DNA from: Zygnema circumcarinatum
Lineage: Eukaryota; Streptophyta; Zygnematophyceae; Zygnematales; Zygnemataceae
Length of the DNA: 64,000 nt
Reading direction: 5' to 3'
NCBI GenBank assembly: GCA_037447605.1
Contig: CM074808.1
Span: 3,040,316-3,104,315, forward strand
How positions within the stretch are numbered: the first letter of the stretch is position 1; each line of letters opens with the position of its first letter. Shown piece by piece: positions 32,713 to 44,738 of this stretch. The notes below the pieces were generated by a model. It did no database searches. It was not told where the DNA came from and saw nothing but the letters and a program-made list of their open reading frames with translations. Both the position numbers and the translations under genes were made by a program.

Positions 32713-35207
32713 AGTGGAGAGGCTAGAACATAGCCGAAGATGGAATGTCCAGTGGTTTCTGGAGATGTTGCTTTTTTGACTCTCGGCCAGGGAGGGAATT
32801 TGTAGACGTGTTCTCCCTTATGGCTATATGCAAAGGAGAGCAGCTCCGTTTTTGAAGGATAACCAGTGGCGTGTGGTTGCTTCTAATGCTGTGGGCTGCA
32901 CTGCTGTCTGACGCAAGTGGTTGCATTGACTGGAGTTTGTGCATGTGTGTATGCATACACAGCGTGAATGTGCGAATGTCATTTGATGTGTATCTTTCAG
33001 AACCATCCCGCTGTGTTGAAATTCCGCTGAGTTCAAAAGAGGATATATCCTTCTTTCACTCTCAAAGCAGTTCGAACTCCAGTTGCGTCCTCCCCACCGG
33101 GCGAGCGAACGAGGCTGGAAGGGAGGGCGCGTGTTCGTCTTCATCTAAGCATTCAACTAAGAGACAAATCGTGGGAATGATCGTGGGAAACCGCGAGGGA
33201 CTGTAGCAAAGAAGCAAAGGACAAAAGAAGTATCCGCTAGGAGTGAACAGTTACGCCCCGCTTTGTTGAGCCTAGACGTAGTTTTTCGCTCCGAGCTTTT
33301 TTTTTTTGTCTTTGGGTCCTTTGCGGCCAGTTTCTCGTGGTTTCCCATGATGTGATGTTGTCCATGCACTTGATGGCATCATCGCCATCGTGAGATCAAT
33401 GCCACTCCCTCCCCCGCCTCGCCCCTACGCTTGTCCCCATTAGAATCGAACTCTCGCCCTTCCGGCCCAGAACGGCGCCGTGGCGCACACACGACCGTCG
33501 ATTATAGGGGCTGGCCATCGCAAAAAACTAGCGCCAGCCGTCGATGCTTTCTATTTTTTAAACATTTATTTTTTTAAGTGCATGTTGCAGGTGCAGGAAT
33601 TTCGTCATCTTGACGTCATCAAATGGCCTCGAGCCCCACAGGGACGTCCCAAAATCTGCGATTTCGCGCGGAGGACCGGCCAAATCAGGGCGGATTCGAA
33701 TGACGTGTCACATAGCCACGTAGGCCCTAATATACCAGCCATCCCTGTACGGCCCCCTGCGCTGTCAGTTGGCGCACGTTTTTTGTTCGCTTGCCTCGGA
33801 ACGACTCACGAGGTTCGTACAAATCGTACGGCAACGTCCGTACGGTAAGGTACCCAGCCAATAAGAAGCGCTGATTTGAGGTCCAGCCAATCAGCGCGAG
33901 GTGCAAGCAGCCACGTGGCGGCCCCTGACAACACGGCCGCCGCCCCGGTCTGACCGGCTCCCTTTCCGTACGGATATGTCGGCGCCTTACAGGAGGCTCC
34001 CGCCAGCCGTGGGGCCGTGCGCGGGCGCCGCTACAAAACGACAAGCACACGGCAGTTATTGCAATGTACGGCAATCATGGGGCTTTCGGAGAATCCCAGG
34101 ATCGAATCAACGGCCGGAGCGGCTTTTCGCACGCCGCCTGGGCGTCCCTTTTAGGAAAACTGTTCGAAAACGACAAAACGCGGCAGCTCGGGCGGTTATT
34201 CGCCAACAAATCCGTACACTCATTATAGGTCACGCCCCGCCTTCTGCTGCCCCTTCCCGACAATAAAGCGCCGTGGCGTATCTCCGTACAGAATCCTGCC
34301 GCCCTCGCCGCGCGGGAGTCAGCCAGGCTGGGCCGTACGGCAAGACCGTGGCCGCCAGTTGTCCGCGCAGGGCCTCCCGCCACGTGGGAGCTGCTAGCGG
34401 TGCCACCGTTGTGGCCGCCGTACGAAGGCCGTTATTGGGCGGGAGGCCGCATCGGATCGTGCGGGGGAGCGCGGAACCGCGCGGCCCGCGAGCTGTGGAG
34501 TGACGTGGCGCCCTGCGATTGGCAGGGAATGCGAACGGCCAAGCGCGGTGGACACCGGAAATTGGCACAAAGTCAAACCGGCCCCGCCTGCCTGCAAACC
34601 CGGTTTGTGGTTTGCGGTTTGTGAATTTCATGGACAACATTTCCGCAGGGTTCATGGAGACCCTCCGAACCCTAAAACCCCAAACCCTAAAAGCGGCCAA
34701 GCCCTTGCAGTGAGGCCCAAGTAGGCGCAGGCTTTTAGGGTTTGTCCCCGACCACAACAGGAGAGCCATGGCCACGCCCACACTTGCACATCGCGAATAT
34801 CGTCATCGTCATTGTCATCATCATGATCATGATCATTTCCGCCTCCTTCCGCGAGGAGGCGCAGCGCACAGAGTGCGGTTGGCTGTACACGTTCGAGGGG
34901 CCAATTCCTGCTGACTTCGCCTGCCTGCCTGCCTGCCTTACCCTCTCCACTACTACTGCTACTGCTACAAACAGACCACCCTGCCGGTCCTACACATTAT
35001 TCGATGACAGTCTAAAGAAATTGCGTTCACAAACAATCAAAAGATTATATTCAACTCCTACCATTTCTGCCTCCCTCCCCATGCCTACCTCCTCTACCAT
35101 TACCCCATTGCTTCCAAAACTCCTCCCAACACCTGGTTACCTTCAAATCAAACGCCTACAAACCCTCATCAACATGTAAACCCTACCACCATCTAGAGCC
35201 CCTATGC
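32713..35207. other. Gene-free, GC-rich spacer with CGTACGG words and G-boxes
   Basis: No exon is recognised. The part 33420-34750 is GC-rich, with repeated CGTACGG/CCGTACG words (for example near 33825, 33840, 33965, 34333) and CACGTGG G-boxes (near 33913, 34381). A telomere-like AACCCTAAAACCCC run lies at 34667-34693. It separates convergently transcribed genes: the bicupin 3' end and the TRM-like 3' end. Confidence 0.45.
33305..33410. repeat. Dispersed repeat B, copy 2
   Basis: Matches 9415-9530 over TTTGCGGCCAG, CTCGTGGTTTCCCATGA and TTGATGGCATCATCGCCATCG. See the first copy for the shared tail with repeat family A. Confidence 0.6.
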
Positions 35208-37527
35208 CTACTTGACCAGCACGCCGCGCTGCCTCGCCCTCCTCTTCTCCTCCACCGCCGTGAACTCCAACACCATCTCCACCAGCATCTCCTGCATCAC
35301 CATCGCCTCCAGCTCGAACACCACCTCCGCCCTCTCCTCCCCAATCTCCACCCACTTCTCCAACCCTCGCGTCATGTCCCTCCTCGCTGCATCATCCAAA
35401 ATGTCGTAAACTTCATCTGAAGTCGGAACTGGCCAGTCGTGAACCTCCAACCAGACCTCCTGCAGGAGGTCCTTTCCGGTAGGCCGCGGCCTTATTGTGG
35501 GCTTCTCCCTTTTCACCCATGGAGGCGGCGTCACAAAGGGAGCGAGCCTCCTTCCCAACGCTTCATTGACAGCATCAAAGAGAAGCATGCGCTGCCTGCG
35601 CTCCTCACTCCTCCTCGCAGCATCCAAAGAGGGCCTCCCCGAGCTGCCCACCGCGTTCGAAGCACCCAAAGCTATCCCTAATTCGAGCTGCTCGAACACG
35701 GCGGGGTTCATTGGAAGCTGCGCGGAATGCCAGGGTGGGAGCGTCTCTGCACTGAACCCTGAAACCACGAGGATTTGGCGCACGTACTCCAAGTCCTGCT
35801 CCATGCCCTCCACCTCTCCGATGAAGTCAAGAGAGGCAAACTCGAGCGAGTCTGCCGTGTCGCAGGAGCTCGCCTTCGACTGCGACATTGTGAGACGTTC
35901 CACCACGTCTCCAAGGTGCCGCTGGAAATCGAGCATGCATGCTTCCCCGTTGCTCCTTCCCTCAATGTTGAGGCCACTCAAAGACATGCTTCCTGCAGAG
36001 AGCAAACATTTCCACAGTTTAGAGCCTACTTCGCATTTATCGATACAGCAACCACCATGTTGAGAAATTGAGTATATCAACTCATGCCGCGAGGAAGTAA
36101 TCAGCAATCGGACATCATTCATCTGGTGGAATCAGACTTTCTCGAAGCCTCACCTCCGCCAGTACTGTGTCTCAGCCCATCTTCACTGTCGACAGGAGAG
36201 ACCGACTCGTCTGGCAGAACAAGGTCCAAAGTGGAGACAGGGCTGTACTCTCCTTCGTTCCACCTCCCTCCCTCCTTCCCTCCCACCATGTTCCACATCT
36301 TCGCTCCGCTGTGGCGAGGTGTGCCGATCATCACATTGCTGTCCCTCTCATCACGCTGCATGTCGTGCAAACACACACATTCTCAGAAAAATAGTTGGAA
36401 AAAGCTGCATTCACAATGGTAAAACGTGGGCACCATGAAACACAGCAACAGAGTACATTCTCGCAAAAAGAGGCACACTCTTCCTGCCCGAAATCACATC
36501 TGCTTTACATAATCTGAAGCGACTTCTGTTATCACAGGTCTCCCAACCCCACCCTGTTGTCAGGAAACAGTACCTGCACTGCCTTTCCGTGCTCCCCTGA
36601 TGCATGTCCTCCAGCATCTCTAGCTTTCCCGCTCGGGGGAGATGCAAACTGCCGCCCATTGTCGCTTGAAGAAGTGTTTGAATTTCCTGCGTTTGTCCTC
36701 CTTGCAGAATCATCACTGTGAAGCTTTGATTCCCTTTTGGAACCATCCTGACCCGATCTGCTCTTGGATGCTGCCGAGGACCTCTCTGAAGGTTTCAACT
36801 CCGCAGAACTGACCGCCTCCTGTCCTTTAGGGTTCAAATTCTTTGAAAATTTCACCGGAAAAAGCCGTTCCCTGGCTGTTCCCTTCACTTCTGAACCAAA
36901 AATGTTACCCTTTCCGTCCAAATCTGCCACTTTTTCGTTCCTGCTCGATCCCAGAGAATGACGCCGGACATTCACAGAGGAAGAGACCGCCCTGACCTCC
37001 TTCTGCTCCACTCTTTTCTCTGAAACTGCAGTAACTTTTTTCGCCGGAGATACCCTCACTGAAGATTCAGGCTCCGCCCAGACCTTCCCTGAAGTTCTAG
37101 CATGTTCCGCTTCCCCTGCAGGCGAGCCTCCCAGACTGCGCCTCCTTCCATCAAAGTCCAGCCTACCACTCCTGCCGTGGCCTCCTACCTCTCCTCCACT
37201 CTCTCCATTTCTCCCTCTCTCTCCACTACCTTCAGTGGCCGGCCTCAGCCTGCCACCTGGAAGGTACTTGGAGGGAGGGGGAGAGGGAGTGCGCGGAGAA
37301 AGAGACCGAGGAGAGGAGTGGCTACCATGGTTGCCGGAAGCTTCCAAGGAAGCGTCCTGCGCGGCGACATGGCCCGAAGGCACAGCGCTGCCAGCCCGCG
37401 ACTTGGCGAGCGAGGCCTGCGTTGGAGCCAACAGCCTACTGTTCAGCCCTAAGCGTGCCACGAGTCCCATTCCCCGCCTTCCACTCCCTGCATCTGCTTG
37501 ATTCGCATTCTCCCCGTCCCCCTCCAT
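35208..37527 (-). CDS. TRM/LONGIFOLIA-like protein with DUF4378 C-terminus
   Basis: Three exons join in frame to 646 residues: 37527-36574, 36355-36154 and 35992-35208. The N-terminus has GRRGMGLVARLGLNSRLL, close to the VARLMGL motif of plant TRM (TON1-recruiting motif) proteins but without the Met. A long Ser/Pro/Arg/Lys-rich disordered region follows. Exon 2 has SPVSTLDLVLPDESVSP, like the SPVSVLD motif of the family. Exon 3 carries the DUF4378 module: YVRQILVVSGFSAETLPPW, LFDAVNEALGRR, GKDLLQEVWLEVHDWPVP and a C-terminal acidic-helical part. TRM proteins bring TON1/TON2 complexes to cortical microtubules and set division plane and cell elongation. That role is inferred from family membership. 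The start is the first Met of the open frame. Confidence 0.85.
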
Positions 37528-38709
37528 CTCTCTCCCTTCTCCTCACTCTCCCTGCCTATATCTCCCTCCAACCGGACCCCTCCCTTCTCGCTCCCTCTCC
37601 CTCTCCCCCTCTCCCTCTCCTCCTCCCCGTGCATTCACCCCCCCCTAAGGCCTCCCCGGGGCGGCGCGCGGCAGGCGAGCGCAGAGCGCCGGGGAGCGCT
37701 CAAAAGTGGGCTCTGGCGGGCGGGGCGGCTCGCACGTGCGGGAGAGCCGCCCCGCCCGCCATGGCGCGGCGCGCAGCGTCCTTCTGGCGCCCGCCCACTT
37801 GGCCCTCCGCGTCGTACGGACAACCCATCCACGTGGTGCCCTTCGATTCGCCGCCTTGCCAGTTTTGCGCCCACTCGCACGTGCCAGAGCGGGCCCCCAT
37901 TAGCCGACTCCGCCCTGACTCCGCCTGGCGCGCGGCCCGCGCGTCAGAGACCGTCGGCGGCATTTGAATTTTTGGGCCCTCCCATTGGCCGCCCGGATTG
38001 CGCGAAAATGGGAATGGGGGCGCACGTTGGGGCCGCAGGGACGCAGGCGACAAAAAGGTGACGTCATAAGCACCGTCATTGCCGGGGCCGACGCAGCAGG
38101 CGGCCACGTGGCGCCCCTGGGAGGCGCTGACAGGTGGCGCCAGTTGCGCCAGGCTGGCAGGGGAGGCCTGGGAGAGGGGAGGGAGGGGATGGAACATGGG
38201 GATGGTGACGCGCATGGCATGGCATGGCATGACATGGCGTGGCATGGCATGCCATGTGGGGGATGGCATGTGGGGCGATGGGGGGGGGGATGGAGGGCTC
38301 TGATGGTTGAGTCAGGGGCCGCATCCGATGATGCGGACGCGGCACGTGGCCAGAGAGGCCCTCAGCGGAATTCCGCGCTGTCACCACTCGTGCGGCGGAG
38401 GGCCCAATTGGGGGCCGGGCGGGGGCTAATGATTGCGGGGATGGCGCTTTCAAAGCCCACGTGCTCCGGCCGCGGCTGCACGGTAAATGCAATTGGCTTC
38501 CCACTTTTCCGCTCTCTCCTCTCGCCTGTCTCTCTCCCTCACGTGTCGTTACTTGAGTTTATGAGCCCTCAACACAGCAGCGGGTGAGAGAGAGAGAGAG
38601 AGAGAAAAAGAGGGAGAGAGAGAAGACCGCGAGTCGATCACACCCACTGACAACACACATCAAGGCACATTTTTGCTGTACTGAAACACCTTGAAGAGAA
38701 ATTGCTCCA
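37528..38709. promoter_or_regulatory. TRM-like promoter region with G-boxes, GGCAT and GA repeats
   Basis: The TRM-like gene starts at the left edge of this spacer and ECR1 ends at its right edge. G-box words (CACGTG) lie near 37732, 37830, 37878, 38105 and 38344. A GGCAT pentamer tract occupies 38213-38262 and a (GA)n run 38586-38625. No gene is seen. Confidence 0.45.
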
Positions 38710-41700
38710 TCAACTGAAAGTCTGGCCGCTGGGCGCGGCCTTGACCGCCAGCCTGAGCCTGAGCACGCCCGTGAGCTTCTTGTCGTTCACATTCAGCACA
38801 GCGCCGCCAAGAGGGCCCTCGACCAGCTCCTGCAGGGGAAGGCTGAGGTTGCCACGTGTCATCTCCTCCAGCACCGGCGGCGCCTGCATGTAGAGGGTCC
38901 GCCCTTGGCAGGAAACGCTGGGCTTCAGCACCTTGCCCTTGAACCGCGGGTCCGCCACTATCTGCCCCATCAACTGTCACCCGCACATGAAGGGACAGTC
39001 AGCCGTACAGGCTGAAGAATATGACTGTACACCTGACTTGCACTTACGCTCAATTCAATCATGCACGCATGCTGAATGGCTGGAGGTTCAGGCAACACAC
39101 ATGTAGGGAGCAGGAAGGAGCGGGAGTGAGGAAGAGGCAGGTTAAGGAGAGCAAGTGGGTCGGAAGGGTTCTAGGCAGGTGAAGGAGAACGTGTCAGGAC
39201 AACAAAAGAGTAGGTGAAGGAGAGGGAGTGGGAAGGGAGAGGAAGTGGCAGGCGACGGAGAGAGGGCAAGAAGGTGTGGGCAGGAAGAGGGAGAGGCAGA
39301 TGCAGGGAAGACGAGAGGGCGACGTGGACCTCAGGGAGAGGCAGATGACAGAAAGGGGTTGCGGAAAGTTGCAGGCGCGGGAGAGGGATGCGGTTGAAGG
39401 ATGTAAAACGACAGGAGGTAGAGAAAGGAAACGAGAGAAAGAAAGGTCGGTAAAGTGAGGGAGCCCAAGACGAGAGTGAAAGGAAGTTGCACATCCAATT
39501 TGCCATCCTTTCAGCAGGTTGTCCGTCAGACAATGCGCCAAAATTTGGAATGTGTTGAAAACAATTGTGCGCTTGTTCTGGCCTCAGTGCAGTGAGGTCT
39601 CTGACGTCAAATATGATGCGTGAAGCAGCGGATGCATGACATACCCCCTGCAAGGTGATGTCGGGCTGCACTTCCACCAGCACTCCTGCGCTGCACATGA
39701 TGCACTCCGCATCCTTCTCATACGACACCGTGTGCGAGTACACGCCCTGCGTCCCGACATACCTGCACCACTCCACACCTCGCCATTTGATCAAAACAAA
39801 GGCGTATTAGGGCACATAAAGGTTACCTTTAGGCTATTTCGAATTTGCTGCTTCTATAATCGATGCAAGCAGTGCGAATGGCTTACGGAACCACATGAAA
39901 TGCAGACAACAAACAGTGAAACGTAAAAGCAGGGGCAAAAAAACTGTTGGGTATGACACGATGCATAGTTCATTCAGAAGGCAGGAGACTCACATCATAT
40001 AATTGTCCATTCCAGTGCTGCACATTGTTGCAATTTTTAGAGTCTCCAAAGCACAAACTGCAGCTATGATCGCATTTGTTGAGGCGATTGCTGGAATAAT
40101 GTTCTTCACCACTCCCTGAACCCCCCCCAAAAGGAGAAGGAAGAAATTGGTCAGCGAGAGTTCCAACTTTTTAACGGTGACTCCAACCGTACACTTCTGC
40201 ACAATGCAGGAGCTTTGCAAAGTACGGATATCTAACTGAATTTCGATAGAATTCGTATAATTTTCAAGCTTGAGTTCAGACAGGAGAAACCCTAAACTCT
40301 TGTCCAAATAGGGTCAACTTTTACAGTTTCCTCAGGGTCTTATGACTTTTTAAATGTTAAGGTTTTGACATATTGTAAGCGTAAAGCTTGAATAATACCT
40401 GAGTGAGGGTGTAAGTCACACCAGAAATGTTAAAATGTTCTGCACGTTTTAAGGCCTGCACCAAAAAAAGGTAAAAAATAACGGGGTTAAGTTTACAGGA
40501 CGGGCAAACTATGAAGAGGAAAAGTGCTGCACTTGGGTATACGGTTACGAGATAAACTTCTTCTCATTCAATCAAACAATTTTACAAGTTAGCTTTGACG
40601 TATGAAGGGAATCAAGGAGAAACTAAGAATCATATTCGAGACTGCTGCTATGACATCTACATACCAAAGACGAGTTTCACAGTGAGGCTGCATCAATGTT
40701 TTAAATTTCATGGTTCACCCTGCATTTAAAGCTAAAGTAACTCATTGTCAGGGCATTCTATGCAGCAATGCATGATTGAGTTGCTGACAAAGTCCACAGG
40801 TATCGAAGCATAGGTCAGCATTTAGGGCTACGGGTTTTCAAGGGAGAGGATCAGGGTTACATTGTATGCTGCATTGCACCTTTTCATACATCCACTTCAT
40901 ATGCTCTGGATTGTCCGCGTCAAATGTTTCCCCAGCTCTCTCCTGCGATCTCAGTTGCGTCCCCCTTTCGTGCACGTTAAGCGTTTACAACGCGCTTCTT
41001 TTTAAATTATTAATCTGGTATCAAAATACAAAGGACGGGGTTTCCAAGATGTGCCACACCTACGACTTCCAACTGACAACTAAAAGCTCAAGTATTCCTA
41101 ATCAAGTATTCCTCCAACAGAGAGCATATTAAGGAGTAGGGAAAGGAGTATAAGGTGGAATTTCACCTGATCCCAGAGAATGAGGTGGACATACTCTATG
41201 CAGTGGGCGGGAGACCTGGGAGTTTCTGCCAACGTGCATAGGGGGAAGGTGACTTGCGGTGGAAACAGCCAGAGAGTGCACTGGAAGCAAGGAGTGATCC
41301 CAGGAAAAATGACTCGAGCATGACCCTTGAAGCCTTCCGTGCCTCCATCAACCATCGGTTTGATGGTGCTTTGGTCCAACGTGCCATCCATGTCATACTC
41401 TGCACATGCATGCACATATGTGTGAATGGTTACTTCAGGTTTGTATGGAGCTATATGCAGAGAAAGGATCCCGAAAGGAACTCGAAACAACAGACGTCCA
41501 ATAGCCCTAAGTTAAGAGTCGTACCACGTTGCATTTTGATGGGAAAGAAGTCACTTTTGAGTAAGGGTCTAAGATTTGAGGAGCAATTTGGTCAAAGTTT
41601 TCACGAAAACAGCCACCAATACTTAATCTTTTCAACTACTCGCTACAATTGCGCGATGATATGCGAGGAGAATATGAGGGACACTTCTAAATCAAGCGTC

Positions 41701-43094
41701 TTAACTGAACAGCGAACCGTAAAACCACCCAAAAAACAAAACAGTGAAGAGGCTACTTACCCAGGAAACTGCAGACAATAGAGTTTATATAACTTCGTGC
41801 TTCCAATGAGTCCAATCCAAGTACAATAATTTGGAAATCCCGATAAAAGTCGATTTCTTTGTCCTCTATCCGACAGAAATGGGGCACAACTGTGACTCCC
41901 TTCACTCTTTTCATCACCTTCTCTGCCGCCACTGTCGCCTTTGGCTTTCCCAGATCTGCCATTCTGCATAGGAGGAGCTGCCAGTTTTAGGGTTTCCATG
42001 ACTTCGACTACTTGGTTTCAGAGGTTTCCAAGGGCTGGCTCCAGATAGAAGCTAGATTTCTTTGGGTTTCAAATGTTTCCAGGGGTTCCAGGTAGAGGTG
42101 TATGACACCATTAGGCAACAAAGAGGTAAGAGGAGAACAGTGAGCAAGGGGAGGCTCCACACATCAACAATACATCGTTCGAGTAGAGTATGAACAATAC
42201 TCTTCTTTGCTTGTGACTCCACAACTATGTCCAATCTAACCTCTCTTCTTTACCATGCGATTGGCTTACATTAAGCTCGATCTGTGGCTTTCATAGACAA
42301 TAAACTCGCCAACCATTTTTTCTACACAAACGATCTAGGGTAAAGAAAAACGCATCATGACGTGAGTCCAAGTTGACGTGAGTAACAGTAAGAAAGCACA
42401 CCTGAACAAGAACTGCCTGTTCAAATTAGAAACATCGATTGTGTCCATGTCAATCACATCGATATGGCCAAAACCTGATAATGCCAAGTCCTTCAAAAGT
42501 TCGCAGCCGAGTCCTCCAGCTCCGATCACCAAAATTCTGCAGTCATTTTGCAAAAAGTCACGCACCTGGACATGATCCACAAGTGTAAAGGTGCAAATGA
42601 GAGTTCCAGAGGTAAAGCACAGCCCTGGTGGACGTCTCGGACCAGATTTACAGGACAATCGCACTATCTTGAAATGAAGGCGGCATACCTGCCGCACTAC
42701 CACGTCAACTTGGAGCCAGATTTCATTACAGTTTAATTTGTAGTGAAGAATTGTAAAGCCAGGGTTCACCAGAAAATACAAAGAAACGACGGCTGAATCC
42801 CGAGGCTTAGAAAGGCTAAAATTAAAAAATCTGACCCCGTGAACTAAGAGTTGCATGCTGGCAAACTCTCTCTGGTGCCGTTGCTGGTTTGCCAGTTTTA
42901 CTTGCTAGTAACGGTTCACAAGGAAGCTTTCCAAACCCTGAAAATCGTTTAAAGTAGGAGAGAGGGCAGATATGGACACTCACTTCAGGCCCTGGCTCAA
43001 ATCCTGGTCCGACAATGTTGCCCTGCCGGAGCAGGAGGCGATCCAAATCTTTCCAGCGACCCTCCAAATGTGGTCCGCCTTGGTCTACCTCCAT
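38710..43094 (-). CDS. ECR1: NEDD8-activating enzyme E1 catalytic subunit (UBA3/ECR1)
   Basis: Nine exons join in frame to 444 residues: 43094-42984, 42565-42402, 41963-41761, 41399-41167, 40942-40880, 40455-40399, 40115-39994, 39762-39645 and 38973-38710. The adenylation domain has [37 protein letters not shown] and [12 protein letters not shown]. The catalytic cysteine is Cys214 in [11 protein letters not shown], after the zinc-type pair PCFQC; the second pair is [24 protein letters not shown] and the C-terminal E2-binding fold ([18 protein letters not shown]) complete the protein. It activates NEDD8/RUB1 with AXR1/APPBP1 and passes it to UBC12 for cullin neddylation. Length matches plant ECR1 (about 450). 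All junctions keep phase. Small differences are the short N-terminus and a short E2-binding tail. Confidence 0.95.
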
Positions 43095-43656
43095 GGCTGC
43101 CGTAGTAAGGAAAAAGTTCAGGTTCCCCTTCTCCGATGTACTTGATGAGACTGGTTTTCAAGCTTCAAATTACTGCTCCCAAGATTAGGGCTGGAACGCC
43201 ACTAACGGACTGAAACACGATAGATTCACATTGACCTAACGATGGCGACGACATCGGTATGTGCAACCTTGGACAGAATGCTGCAAGGCACTACTGTCTG
43301 TGCAATATCAAATACTGTTGTGCTGAGTAAGATTCCATACTGTCGTTTCATCCAACAGCTTCAGCTGCATAGCAGCCGGACCCACTCCAGTACCTCATCC
43401 ACTGCTAGTTATGTTTACTACGCAGTATCTGTTAGTGTTCAACTGCGGGCGGATAAAACAGCGTGGAGACATATGCCCCTGCGTGCGCGTTCACGTGCGG
43501 CGGTGTAACTGCCGCAGAGCGCGCCATAGAACGGCCCGCGGAGGATGACGGACATGGCTGGAGCCTGCCTGCGTGCGTGCCTCGCTGTACGTACGCCCGT
43601 CACGTCACGTGTGCAGTTGCTGCCATCTTCAAACTCGGCACCTCTATGCAGAGGCG

Positions 43657-44165
43657 GGAAGGAGGGAGGCGGGAGGAGGGAGGGAGGAGGGAGGAGGGAG
43701 GAGGGAGGAGGGAGGAGGGAGGAAGGAGGGAGGAGGAAGGAGGGAGGAGGGAGGGAGAAGGAGGAAGGAGGAAGGAGGAGGGAGGAGGGAGGAGGGAGGA
43801 AGGGAGAAGGAGGAAGGAGGAAGGAGGAAGGAGGGAGGAGGAAGGAGGAAGGAGGGAGTAGGAAGGAGGAAGGAGGGAGGGAGGAGGAAGGAGGGAGGAG
43901 GATGGTGGAAGGAGGGAGGAAGGAGGAAGGAGGGAGGAGGAAGGAGGAAGGAGGAAGGAGGGATGAAGGAGGAAGGAGGGAGGATGAAGGAGGAAGGAGG
44001 AAGGAGGAAGGAGGAATGAGGGAGGAGGAAGGAGGAAGGAGGAAGGAGGGAGTAGGGAGGAGGAAGGAGGAAGGAGGGAGGAGGAAGGAGGAAAGAGGAA
44101 GGAGGAAGGAGGAAGGAGGAAAGAAGAAAGAGGAAGGAAGAAAGAGGAAGGAGGAAGAAGGAAAG
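43657..44165. repeat. GGA/GGAGGAAG purine array (about 500 bp)
   Basis: One strand is almost purely purine with imperfect GGAGGA, GGAAGGAGGGA and GGAGGAAG units. It lies between the ECR1 start and the 3' end of the kinase gene. Long open frames in five readings are an effect of the repeat. Such mirror-like purine tracts can form triplex DNA. Confidence 0.95.
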
Positions 44166-44738
44166 AGCGCGCTGTCATGGCTTCGAATGCAAAGACGTTG
44201 GCCATGAAAGAGCCAGTTGGGCATGACCAATGAGTTTGTCGAACAGTAGCACATTGTAAGTATTTTATATATGAATGTATGTATGTATGTATCCGTCCGG
44301 CAGGCAGGCAGGGGGGTGGGGCCTGAATGCTGCGCTAAAGATTAAGACAGTCGCATCCAAGCACGTTCAGCAGCACCAACAAGCGAAAAGTGATCACAGA
44401 ATTCCCTGCCTCTTTTAAATGTCATGGGAACAAATCGCCACTGACAAGATCATTGGTCGAGCTTCGTCAGTTGCGCGGTTACTCCGAAAAAGTGCGCGCA
44501 GAAAATGGCAGGGGGGAAGGGATGGCGTAGGTATTAATCTATGGGGTTCCTGTAATCCCGACATAGTGGACCTTTCTAATTGGCACACAAAATGAGGAAA
44601 TTGCTCTCGACCTGCAGTTCGCGAGATATAGATCTGTGCATCTAATTCTGTCAGAGCTGCGACCTAACGCAGGGCCATCACAGTGGCGATCACAATTTCC
44701 GATGCCGGAGCTTCTGACCTAGGCTGTTATAAACTGCT

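Noticed and set aside
33425-33500. tRNA or tRNA-derived SINE on the minus strand (GAGAGTTCGATTC, B-box-like)
   Set aside because: The T-arm stem does not pair over five bases, and no acceptor stem or cloverleaf can be drawn.
43439-44254. Ser/Pro- or Glu/Gly/Arg-rich proteins of 130-270 residues
   Set aside because: All are readings of the GGA array with no domain and no conserved start.
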